This document shows, one piece after another, positions 6,478 to 13,624 of a DNA stretch of 64,000 nt (its first letter is position 1; each line of letters starts with the position of its first letter). This DNA is from Candidatus Poribacteria bacterium (GTDB lineage Bacteria; Poribacteria; WGA-4E; WGA-3G). The DNA lies in contig JAJECN010000022.1 of assembly GCA_022821965.1 (NCBI GenBank), positions 372,001-436,000 on the forward strand. Reading direction: 5' to 3'. The position numbers and the translations under genes are program-made. Under the pieces are notes generated by a model, which did no database searches, had not been told where the DNA came from, and saw only the letters and a program-made list of their open reading frames with translations.

Positions 6478-8172
6478 TCAATACAGCACATGCACCCGAT
6501 TCTTTCCGCGCACCGTTTCATCTTGCATCGCTATTGGCACCTCAACGATAGCGATTAAGGCACCCTCCGCACTGACTGCAAGTGTATCGTAGGGGAGTTG
6601 TCCTTCTGTGCGGTAGGTGTACAGGTATTTCGCCAAACCGCTGCCCCCCGCTTTCAAATCAAACACCGAAACACCGTGGAGACTCTCATTCGGATCCTGT
6701 GTCCGCTTGGAGACAGACAATACGGCATAACGGTCCATCGCGTCAATACGTAAGCCTTGCGGCATGTTCTCAAGTTTCCACTGCCAACTTTTTTCACCGT
6801 TCCATGAATAGGCAAACAGCGTCATCCCATTGGGGTGTCCCGCCGAAGGTTTTTGCGCGCCTTTTCGGAGATGATAGGGGATGTAGGTATCCCCAGTAAC
6901 AAAGAGTGCTGCTGCATTCGTCGCGTCAATCGTGCCAGAAGTGGCTACAATAGGGATGCCGCTTACCTCCAGTGGTGTTGCCAAATTTTCCTGCCATATC
7001 GGTTCAGGCTTGTTTATGTCGAAAATAAAGGCGCGTCCATCGTCAGTTGCGACGTTGATGAACTCGCCATCGGGGGATAGACTGACACCTCTCCAAAATG
7101 TGACCTGCGCAAAATACTCGCGTAAAGGTTCAATATCCACGTGCCATTTTTCCGTTCCATCTTCTGCATTGAGGACAGTGAGTTTTCCGTTGCCGCTTTC
7201 ATTCGCGGCATTGCCTTGTAAGTTATGCCCGCTATCCGTTACGAGGGCGAGTGTTTTTCCATCACCGCTTACGTCGAACCAGCGTACCACCTTTGGCACA
7301 GCGTGTTCGCGGGTCCATTTCCAAGTGACTTCTCCGGTTTCACCGTCAAATCGATAGAGTTGGGACTTCTTAAGTGGTGTATTGTTTTCTGTCCACGAAT
7401 GCACACTCGCAACCAAAAGGTCTCCGTTCGTCAGGGTGCGCATGCACGCTGGACCGGGGTAGCTTACCCACGCGTAGACGCTATCAGGGTTGCTCGGTGT
7501 AGAGGTTTCAATGTCGTCAGCGGTGCGGTATTTCCAGCGGAGTGTCGGTTTGTCGGTTGTTAGGTCGTAGCAGTAGATAAACCCATCTGCTGCTTGTTCA
7601 CCAATATAAAGGCGTGTATTGTCAGAACTGAATGCCATCCGTCTCACATAACCTTCCGAAATACGGGTTTTCCAAAGGGTCTCACCTGTGAGGGGTTGCA
7701 AAACCGCGAGATGTCCGCTATCTGTCGCTATTGCTAACTTCTCTGTATTAGGTCTACTGCCATGTCCCAAGGCAAGTGCAGTCGGTTTCGCGGGTTGACG
7801 AAGGTTTTCCATCAGCGATAAGAGTCCGTCTAATTCGACGGTACGGATGAGATAAGGTTCTGGCTTCAACGGCGAAGTTGCTGTTGTTACACTGTCATTT
7901 AAGCGAAACTGATAACTTTGGTTCGGTTGCCATGCGAATTGAAGAAGAAAACGGTTCGCGTCAAATTGTTGGACAGTTGGTGTTTCTGCTAACGCCTGTG
8001 TTGTGTCGTTAGACACGGTTGCGACGTTGATTTGGAGATCAACATCCTGTTTATGTTCGGTTTCAAGTACTGCGCCTGTTCTGACCCAAGTAACGTTTAT
8101 GTCAGCCGTCGCAATACCGATAGATAAGACGATGAACAAGCAGAGTAGCGTCAAAGACTGAATTCGTTTCAT
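6478..8172 (-). CDS. Secreted PQQ/WD40-like beta-propeller protein
   Basis: 564 aa. Residues 1-23 form a signal peptide (MKRIQSLTLLCLFIVLSIGI). Residues ~24-110 look like a small beta-sandwich, and the rest is a propeller of PQQ-like repeats (LAVLQPLTGETLWKTRI, YRFDGETGEVTWKW, LTVLNAEDGTEKWHVDI, VATDDGRAFIFDINKPEPIW). No metal or catalytic motif is visible, so it probably binds a ligand or protein at the cell surface or periplasm. It is the last gene of a minus-strand unit behind the cobalamin riboswitch (gaps of ~90 bases). A link to B12 uptake is therefore inference from context, not from sequence. Confidence 0.75.
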   Translation of the reverse strand: MKRIQSLTLLCLFIVLSIGIATADINVTWVRTGAVLETEHKQDVDLQINVATVSNDTTQALAETPTVQQFDANRFLLQFAWQPNQSYQFRLNDSVTTATSPLKPEPYLIRTVELDGLLSLMENLRQPAKPTALALGHGSRPNTEKLAIATDSGHLAVLQPLTGETLWKTRISEGYVRRMAFSSDNTRLYIGEQAADGFIYCYDLTTDKPTLRWKYRTADDIETSTPSNPDSVYAWVSYPGPACMRTLTNGDLLVASVHSWTENNTPLKKSQLYRFDGETGEVTWKWTREHAVPKVVRWFDVSGDGKTLALVTDSGHNLQGNAANESGNGKLTVLNAEDGTEKWHVDIEPLREYFAQVTFWRGVSLSPDGEFINVATDDGRAFIFDINKPEPIWQENLATPLEVSGIPIVATSGTIDATNAAALFVTGDTYIPYHLRKGAQKPSAGHPNGMTLFAYSWNGEKSWQWKLENMPQGLRIDAMDRYAVLSVSKRTQDPNESLHGVSVFDLKAGGSGLAKYLYTYRTEGQLPYDTLAVSAEGALIAIVEVPIAMQDETVRGKNRVHVLY

Positions 8173-8204
8173 TGTAATGTTTCCTTATATTTGAATTGGT
8201 GATT

Positions 8205-8225
8205 TCCCGCGCCAGCGGCGTGGAA
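8205..8225. repeat. Relic of the MITE core repeat
   Basis: The sequence CGCCAGCGGCGTG in this 90-base gap matches the core of the MITE-like elements at 6124-6225 and, less fully, 12980-13098. No terminal repeats are visible here, so it is at most a decayed copy. Confidence 0.3.
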
Positions 8226-8262
8226 GAGTTTTTCGCCAACCAACTGACTACATATTTATGGA

Positions 8263-10224
8263 TTAGTCCGCCACACGCCATAAGCCTTTACCTAACCGTC
8301 CACCGAGAAGCACACCGATAAATGTATAGACGAAACCTTCGATTAAGATTCGGAGGACGATATACCAATCGGCATAAAAAAGCCGATAGAACAGTATAGA
8401 GAGTTGAAAATCGACATAGGTGGAGAGTGCGTCGCAAACGCCTAAGACGACTGCCCATGCCAGCAGGCTGCGCCCTCGGACGCACAGAAATCCTGTTTCC
8501 AATAGAAGAACGCTTGTACCGGTGTAAACGATCGCCATCGGTGTGAAAAGCCCAAACGTGACACCACCGAGAAGTAAACGCACTGCAGAGACAAGTAAGA
8601 TTACACCGCTGCCTTTAACGCGTTTCCGATCCGTAGCCTCCGCATTTTCCGGGTCCCCATTAATGTAGATAAGTAGTGCCGTCAGCAAAGCATAGTAGAG
8701 TGTTTCGTTGATTAAACCGGTTAGAAGCACCGAGCCTGGACCCAAAACGGCACGGATTAAGTTGAGAAACAGCGTTGACGGAACCATCACCGCTACAAAA
8801 ACCGTTGTGCTGAACAGCGCAATCACGATCAGCTGTTTTGTTGTGAAACCGGCGAAAAGCCACTTATGAAGTCGCAGGACGAATGCGAAACCGATGCTAC
8901 TACTGATGATTGCCAACAGACTGACGAGCAGTGCCTGTTGATTTGGGACGATCAGGTGCAGCGGACGTTGTTCACGAAGGATTGTCGCGTCGCTTCCCCA
9001 GACCTTCACTGCGATGTCGCGCACATATTCCCCCGGAATTGCTTGTTCTGGCTGGTTTCCCTGCCGTAAATACACTGGATGAAAGTAGATAGGCAACGGA
9101 ATCTCTGTAACCGTGCCACCCAGCAAGCTCGCAAACGCTACACTCCGATTGGTCCCTCCGTTTGCTGTTTCTGGGGGCGCGAGAAATGAAATAATTTCGC
9201 CACTTTTCGTATCCGTGTTAGTTGATGACACGACTACATGAATCGTTTCTTCGCCTTCGTTGTGAAGTCGGACTGTCTGATAGGTTGTCGGTTCAAATGC
9301 ATTGGTTTGCGGGGTTCGGAGCCAACTGAACAGTGGACGTGGGTAGTAGACAGTATCTTTTCGCTGTTTCAAATCTACTGTGCCTGTCGCATCCGTCGGC
9401 ATATCAATAGATTCTATTGAGAGGTTTTCAGCGATTTCTGAAACGGTTGCGACTCGTAGCTGCACCGTTGCTTGCTGTTCCCATGTTTGTCCTATGTCAG
9501 TTGTGAAATGGACAGTCCCCGAAATCTCTTGTCTATCCGAACGACTTGTCTCGGAGGTTCTCAAAACTAATTCACGGTACCACACCTCCGATGCGACTCG
9601 AAATCTGTCGGTAGTGGAGAGGCAGGTTACAGTGTCAATTGTTTCGATTTTCCAACCTACTGGTAAGTGAACGACGGTTAGGATTGATGGCAGACAAAAT
9701 TCCAGTTCAAAGGTTGTTGGCGTGTTCCCGTTTGTAACAAGAACCGTGGCTGTCATCTCGCTCCCACTTAGAACGAGTGCCTTCTGATCATTTTCTAATG
9801 TATCCGCCGAATCCGCCTGCGTCGCAGCACCGTAGGGGATGGCAATCTCTAAATTGCCTTGTGTGTATGTCCGCGGGGCAGTTATCGTTTGAACGCTGAT
9901 GTTCCCTGTAGACGAGGTCGCTTCAAATTTATAGGTTTCCCCTGCCTGCCATTCAAAATAGAGGGATTCCGTCTGACGAGGTGATACTGGGAAGTTGAGT
10001 TGCGCAACCACTACACCCTCCGAATTAAAAGCATTCAGATGCAGGACGGGTGATGCCGCATCAAATTGCACCTTTGCCCCTAACGAAAAGAACGTCACCT
10101 TCCACGAGATCGGTTCCTCTTTGGGGTCTGAAGTGCAACTGAGCAAAAAAACGAGCAGCGGCACGCCCCATAAGATTTTCTCTATTGCAGATTGATATGG
10201 TGTTCGATTCAGAGCGTGTGTCAT
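8263..10224 (-). CDS. Lipoprotein fused to ECF-S-like membrane domain
   Basis: 653 aa. A signal sequence ends in the lipobox LLSC (Cys30), so the N terminus should be lipid-anchored outside. Residues ~35-425 are beta-rich extracellular domains with no recognised catalytic motif. From ~residue 430 to the end there are about six membrane helices (for example LIVIALFSTTVFVAVM, GLINETLYYALLTALLIYI, GVTFGLFTPMAIVY, GFVYTFIGVLLGG). This pattern recalls substrate-binding S components of ECF vitamin transporters (YkoE-like). No ATPase or EcfT gene is nearby, as is usual for group II ECF systems. The position after a cobalamin-riboswitch-controlled propeller suggests corrinoid or related uptake. ECF membership is a by-eye call; an unrelated membrane protein is possible. 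Confidence 0.6.
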   Translation of the reverse strand: MTHALNRTPYQSAIEKILWGVPLLVFLLSCTSDPKEEPISWKVTFFSLGAKVQFDAASPVLHLNAFNSEGVVVAQLNFPVSPRQTESLYFEWQAGETYKFEATSSTGNISVQTITAPRTYTQGNLEIAIPYGAATQADSADTLENDQKALVLSGSEMTATVLVTNGNTPTTFELEFCLPSILTVVHLPVGWKIETIDTVTCLSTTDRFRVASEVWYRELVLRTSETSRSDRQEISGTVHFTTDIGQTWEQQATVQLRVATVSEIAENLSIESIDMPTDATGTVDLKQRKDTVYYPRPLFSWLRTPQTNAFEPTTYQTVRLHNEGEETIHVVVSSTNTDTKSGEIISFLAPPETANGGTNRSVAFASLLGGTVTEIPLPIYFHPVYLRQGNQPEQAIPGEYVRDIAVKVWGSDATILREQRPLHLIVPNQQALLVSLLAIISSSIGFAFVLRLHKWLFAGFTTKQLIVIALFSTTVFVAVMVPSTLFLNLIRAVLGPGSVLLTGLINETLYYALLTALLIYINGDPENAEATDRKRVKGSGVILLVSAVRLLLGGVTFGLFTPMAIVYTGTSVLLLETGFLCVRGRSLLAWAVVLGVCDALSTYVDFQLSILFYRLFYADWYIVLRILIEGFVYTFIGVLLGGRLGKGLWRVAD

Positions 10225-10313
10225 GCAATTTCATGAAGGTATTGCGCATGCATGGAATTTGTGAAAGGCGAGGTGTTTTTGCTGGAGTGTTTCCCTCGCC
10301 TATGAATGCTAAG

Positions 10314-11669
10314 TTACAGCCCTTGACCTATCAGCACCAGATCAAGGATATTAACAACTTCGTCTCCATTGACATCCGCAAGTATTCCAGCACCCTCGTC
10401 ACCGAGAAAACGGCCTGCGATTATCATATCTTTCATATTGACAAACCCATCGTTGTTGATGTCCGAGCGTCTCGGGACAATCCTTGCGAACCCCAAAATA
10501 GAGCCGCCGGGTCCAACGTGATAGGTTTGTAGGAGAGACGCATCTGCTACATCCATGACGCGAACGAAATCCTGTCCACTACCTGACCAATCGGGTTGGG
10601 TGATGTAGAGATTCCCATCCGGTGCAAAAGTCAGACCGCCACTGATAGGTGCGTCTGCATCGTTACTGAAATTGGTAAGCGTGTCATCTTCGTCGCGGAT
10701 CCAGTCTCGTGCAGCAACATCATAGATGAGCAGCCCTGGGTTTTGCCAGCTGCCTTGGATAAACAACTGTTTTTCTGAATTGAGAGCGAAGGAACCGGGG
10801 GTCAGTTTGAGTTTAACCGTTTCCACCACCTCATCGGTATTAGCGTCAATCAGAACGAGATGCCCCAGGATGTCATTGTAATTTCCCGTTGTTTTGACAA
10901 TGATAGTGGATTCGCCATCAGTGAGGATTCCACTTGCGTTCGTCGGCACTGGAATTGACTTCAGAATGCTGTCCGTCTCTGTATCAATTACTGTAACACT
11001 ACTATCGTAGTAGGTGGTCTTGCGTGCAACAGGATCGTACTCCCATGCGGGATTTGTGACATAGGCTTTGCCGTTGAGAAGCGTGATGCCGGTCGGTTTG
11101 TTGAAGAAACCCATGAGGACCTTCGTCACATTGCGGTTATTGATGTCTATGACATGCACCTCGTGCGCTGCGGCGCAGGTGACGTACATCTTGTTCTCGC
11201 CGACAACAGCGACCTGTTGAGGAGTCGCACCGGCTTGAATCGGAATTTCACCAACGATCTCTCGGTCCTCCAAGTTGACAATAAAGATGTTATCGCCGGA
11301 ACTCGCAGCACCCGTAATGGGTAAATTAAAGGTGGGGATATAAGCGAGGTGTCCGCGAATGGAAAGACCGACTGCTCGCCTTCGATTAAGTGGCTCGGCA
11401 CTGAAATGAAGTATCTCATTGTCAACAGCTCGACGCTCACTCAGTTCCATCAGATTGATGAGTGAGAGTGAGGCGGTGATACCTAAGTCGGGATGCGTCA
11501 ACGCATTTATGACAACTGCGAGGTCTTGAGCCTCTGTTTGTCCAAAGGCTGGACCCATGGTGAGTGTGAAAAGGATTGCGCCTATAAGTAGGAGCAAATA
11601 ACACGAAAAATGTCGCCGAAAGATTTTTCTGGACGCGCTTGCAGGCGATGTCGCTACAATTTTGTTCAT
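10314..11669 (-). CDS. YVTN-type beta-propeller with dockerin-like tail
   Basis: 451 aa from the ATG at 11669, chosen for GGAGG six bases upstream; the longer ORF runs into the riboswitch leader. It has a signal peptide or anchor (YLLLLIGAILFTLTMGPAFG). Next come YncE/YVTN propeller blades (NIFIVNLEDREIVGEIPI, KMYVTCAAAHEVHVIDINN, KAYVTNPAW, VTVIDTETDSILKSIPV). Two dockerin-like EF-hand repeats close the protein (DINNDGFVNMKDMIIAGRFL and ADVNGDEVVNILDLVL, ~residues 395-450). The first gene after the cobalamin riboswitch, it is analogous in fold and context to the Bacteroides B12-capturing surface propeller BtuG. That analogy is inference. Dockerin-like tails in this setting may anchor to surface cohesin-type domains. 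Confidence 0.75.
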   Translation of the reverse strand: MNKIVATSPASASRKIFRRHFSCYLLLLIGAILFTLTMGPAFGQTEAQDLAVVINALTHPDLGITASLSLINLMELSERRAVDNEILHFSAEPLNRRRAVGLSIRGHLAYIPTFNLPITGAASSGDNIFIVNLEDREIVGEIPIQAGATPQQVAVVGENKMYVTCAAAHEVHVIDINNRNVTKVLMGFFNKPTGITLLNGKAYVTNPAWEYDPVARKTTYYDSSVTVIDTETDSILKSIPVPTNASGILTDGESTIIVKTTGNYNDILGHLVLIDANTDEVVETVKLKLTPGSFALNSEKQLFIQGSWQNPGLLIYDVAARDWIRDEDDTLTNFSNDADAPISGGLTFAPDGNLYITQPDWSGSGQDFVRVMDVADASLLQTYHVGPGGSILGFARIVPRRSDINNDGFVNMKDMIIAGRFLGDEGAGILADVNGDEVVNILDLVLIGQGL

Positions 11670-11696
11670 TAAAACCTCCGTAATGAAACAAGAAAC

Positions 11697-11724
11697 CCCT
11701 GCTTTCACGGAAAGACAGGGGGGA
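11697..11724 (-). terminator. Riboswitch expression-platform hairpin
   Basis: On the minus strand, CCCTG-CTTTC and GAAAG-CAGGG form a 10-bp stem with a one-base bulge, followed by the U-rich tract UUUCUUGUUU. The start codon RBS follows directly. This fits a transcription terminator controlled by the upstream cobalamin aptamer. Confidence 0.6.
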
Positions 11725-11849
11725 AGCGACACTCTGTATAAGGCGTATCCTGTAAGTGTGTAAAAGAATTCCATACCGTATATCTATCGGTATTTATATT
11801 TCTGATCTGACAGGATACTGTGCTCTGTTCCACCGCTTTCCCGCGAAAG

Positions 11850-12045
11850 CAGATGCGTGAAACACGACTCAGGCAGGTCTCCTGACTTCCGATCTTGCGT
11901 CCACTGAACCTTCCCATCAGTAAATTGACAGTGGTTTTTTCAGCGGATATTTGTGATCGTTTACAGTGGCGGGGCCGTGGCGGATTCTCACCGCGCTTCC
12001 CTATTCTCCGGCTCTCTCCGGCACCTGAATCGTTCGTTTATTTAA
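11850..12045 (-). promoter_or_regulatory. Cobalamin (AdoCbl) riboswitch aptamer
   Basis: Read on the minus strand, the conserved landmarks appear in order. They are CAGGTGCC (12020-12027), GGTGAGAATCC (11982-11992), CCCCGCCACTGT (11963-11974), GGGAAGG, and the B12 box AGTCAGGAGACCTGCC (11872-11887). These are the standard blocks of RF00174-type aptamers. It lies between its own sigma70 promoter and the YVTN propeller gene and should repress the three-gene unit when B12 is plentiful. Confidence 0.93.
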
Positions 12046-12058
12046 TTGTGATGCATAT

Positions 12059-12087
12059 ATTATATCACGTTTCACTGTTTTTTGCAA
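12059..12087 (-). promoter_or_regulatory. sigma70 promoter of the riboswitch unit
   Basis: On the minus strand, TTGCAA (12082-12087) and TATAAT (12059-12064) are 17 bases apart. The start point falls near 12052, just before the aptamer. It is back to back with the plus-strand promoter at 12113-12141. Confidence 0.7.
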
Positions 12088-12112
12088 AATTTTTTCAATT
12101 AAAATAAAAAAT

Positions 12113-12141
12113 TTGACAATGCAAAGTGGATGTGGTATTAT
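12113..12141 (+). promoter_or_regulatory. Strong sigma70 promoter for structured RNA / hisI
   Basis: A perfect TTGACA (12113-12118) is followed after 17 bases by TATTAT (12136-12141). Transcription should start near 12148, some 264 bases before the hisI start codon. Confidence 0.72.
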
Positions 12142-12147
12142 TAATAT

Positions 12148-12396
12148 TAAGCGTGGGTAAATCCAAAAATTTGGCAGTCATCAACCGTTTTTGAAAAGCG
12201 AGAGAAATGACACTTTTCCGTTCACACTCCAATCTGCATAGCATAGTCAATCATTGGCATTGGTGGCATTCCAATTGCTTACGGAGGAGTGTGCGTTCAA
12301 ACGGATATCTATAGACATGTTACCCCCAACGGGGTTTTATAGAAAGTTGAAGCCTTATGCACACGAATCCGAGCTGCATAAGGTTTTTTGTTTTTA
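12148..12396 (+). ncRNA. Structured RNA: hisI leader or small RNA
   Basis: About 245 bases lie between a consensus promoter and a strong intrinsic terminator, with no ORF of note. A long-range stem pairs TCCGTT-CACACTCC (12217-12230) with GGAGTGTG (12286-12293) and AACGGA (12300-12305), leaving a six-base bulge. Inside, CAA-TTGG can pair with CCAA-TTG. A short CCCC-AAC-GGGG hairpin with TTTT follows (12331-12342 region), then the main terminator. It matches none of the T-box, SRP, RNase P or tmRNA landmarks I know; a 6S-like RNA is possible. Either it is an independent sRNA or it attenuates hisI. Confidence 0.5.
12351..12396 (+). terminator. Intrinsic terminator upstream of hisI
   Basis: CCTTATGCA (12353-12361) and TGCATAAGG (12375-12383) form a perfect 9-bp stem followed by TTTTTTGTTTTT. 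It lies just before the hisI RBS, so hisI expression from the upstream promoter needs read-through. Confidence 0.82.
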
Positions 12397-12411
12397 AAGA
12401 GGAGAATTCGC

Positions 12412-12792
12412 ATGAAAATTTTGTCGGAACTCAAATATGACCGCGATGGTTTGGTCGCCGCAGTCATTCAGGATTGTACGAATAACGAAATCCTGATGGT
12501 TGGCTATATGAACGCGGAAGCGATAAAAGAGACATTAACCACCGGGCGTGTCTGCTTCTGGAGTCGTTCCCGCCAAAAATTATGGATAAAGGGGGAGACT
12601 TCGGGGCATACACAGACGGTTGCGTCTGTCGCAGTTGATTGTGACGGCGATGCCCTACTGATAAAGGTTGAGCAGAAGGTAGCAGCGTGTCATGTCGGCT
12701 ATCGCTCCTGCTTCTTTCGGGAAGTCTCCCCCGACGGAGAATCAACGCGTGTCGTAGGTGAAAAGGTTTTCGATGCAGATGTTGTTTATTAG
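12412..12792 (+). CDS. hisI: Phosphoribosyl-AMP cyclohydrolase
   Basis: 126 aa, monofunctional HisI without the HisE pyrophosphohydrolase domain. It opens the purine ring of PR-AMP in histidine synthesis. The metal-binding and active-site blocks are visible: VCFWSRSRQKLWIKGETSGH, then VDCDGDALL and the cysteine motif ACHVGYRSCF. The start at 12412 has an AAAGAGGAG Shine-Dalgarno seven bases upstream; an in-frame upstream Met falls in the terminator hairpin. No other his gene is in the window. Control by the preceding structured leader is likely. Confidence 0.93.
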   Translation: MKILSELKYDRDGLVAAVIQDCTNNEILMVGYMNAEAIKETLTTGRVCFWSRSRQKLWIKGETSGHTQTVASVAVDCDGDALLIKVEQKVAACHVGYRSCFFREVSPDGESTRVVGEKVFDADVVY

Positions 12793-12979
12793 CCTCCGAT
12801 ATTTTGTCAATTTTCGTATCTTAACATTCGCTCGAAAATCGTTTGCCTAAGTTCACCTACGATTTCTATGCTGTAGAAATATAAAAGAATCGCACCAGCC
12901 GTTGTAGACCTTGTTTTCAGCCGTGTGTCTTTGGCGATATCCAGTGCAGTCATGTCAAGAATTTTGATGCCTTAGAATT

Positions 12980-13098
12980 TATAGTAAAGCCCACAATTAA
13001 TTATACACTCAAAGATTGGCGAGGATACAATCCTCGCCAGCGGCGGTGAGCGGTTTTATGTTTTTGAGAGTGTTCGTTTATTTTCGGGTTTTACTATA
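12980..13098. mobile_element. MITE-like element with IS630-like ends
   Basis: Terminal inverted repeats TATAGTAAAGCCC (12980-12992) and GGGTTTTACTATA (13086-13098) match at 12 of 13 positions and begin with TA. They resemble the ends of the IS630 copy at 1150-2068 (TATGGTAAACC). Inside are ACACTC/GAGTGT arms and a perfect 9-bp hairpin GGCGAGGAT/ATCCTCGCC (13018-13038). The hairpin shares its core with the element at 6124-6225. It is non-coding. The rest of the hisI-RidA gap (12793-12979) shows no clear feature. Confidence 0.6.
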
Positions 13099-13123
13099 AC
13101 CCATTTGTAAAAGGATTAATCAG

Positions 13124-13585
13124 ATGAAAATCGAACAACGGCTTGAAAAATTGGATGTGCAACTACCGGAGCCAACAGGCCCTGTAGCGAATTACGTCGC
13201 AACCGTGCAGACCGGAAATCTCATATTTGTGTCAGGACATGGACCTGTAACAAACGAAGGGAAAATCCATAAAAGTCAACTCGGTGCCGATGCAACAATC
13301 GCAGATGGCTATGCCTCAGCCCGTCAGGTAGCGATCTGCTTGTTAAGCACCCTCAAAGACGCACTTGGCGATCTCGACCGAATCAAGCGTGTCGTTAAAG
13401 TGGTTGGATTTGTCAATTCAGCACCTCACTTCACCGACCAGTCCACGGTTGTCAACGGCGCATCCGACTTTTTCATCAAGGTATTCGGTGATAAAGGCAG
13501 ACATGTCCGCTCCTCAATCGGCGCGGTGCAACTGCCCCTTGGGGTGCCGGTTATAGTTGAAATGGTTGTCGAAATTGAGGACTAA
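13124..13585 (+). CDS. RidA/YjgF-like protein
   Basis: 153 aa. It belongs to the longer RidA subgroup (YjgF-like, about 150 aa): N-terminal EQRLEKLDVQLPEP, then FVSGHGPV, LKDALGDLDRIKRVVKVVGFV and C-terminal RSSIGAVQLPLGVPVIVEMV. Classical RidA deaminates reactive enamine/imine intermediates. The usual substrate-binding Arg appears in the region RHVRSSIG. The gene sits before trpE with an AAGG RBS, and RidA-type proteins near amino-acid genes fit removal of 2-aminoacrylate. The exact substrate of this subgroup is not known. Confidence 0.82.
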   Translation: MKIEQRLEKLDVQLPEPTGPVANYVATVQTGNLIFVSGHGPVTNEGKIHKSQLGADATIADGYASARQVAICLLSTLKDALGDLDRIKRVVKVVGFVNSAPHFTDQSTVVNGASDFFIKVFGDKGRHVRSSIGAVQLPLGVPVIVEMVVEIED

Positions 13586-13624
13586 CCACTTTAAAAAAGA
13601 AAGATACGAAAAAGGAACTATATA

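Noticed and set aside
10185-10532. 115-aa plus-strand ORF opposite the propeller/lipoprotein junction
   Set aside because: No RBS, antisense to two well-supported genes, no recognisable protein pattern.
11895-12107. 70-aa plus-strand ORF opposite the cobalamin riboswitch
   Set aside because: It lies on the complement of a highly conserved riboswitch and has no RBS.
12217-12396. T-box or tmRNA/SRP identity of the hisI-upstream RNA
   Set aside because: No T-box consensus (GGUGGNACC with antiterminator), no tmRNA tag ORF or tRNA-like ends and no SRP loop motif could be found.
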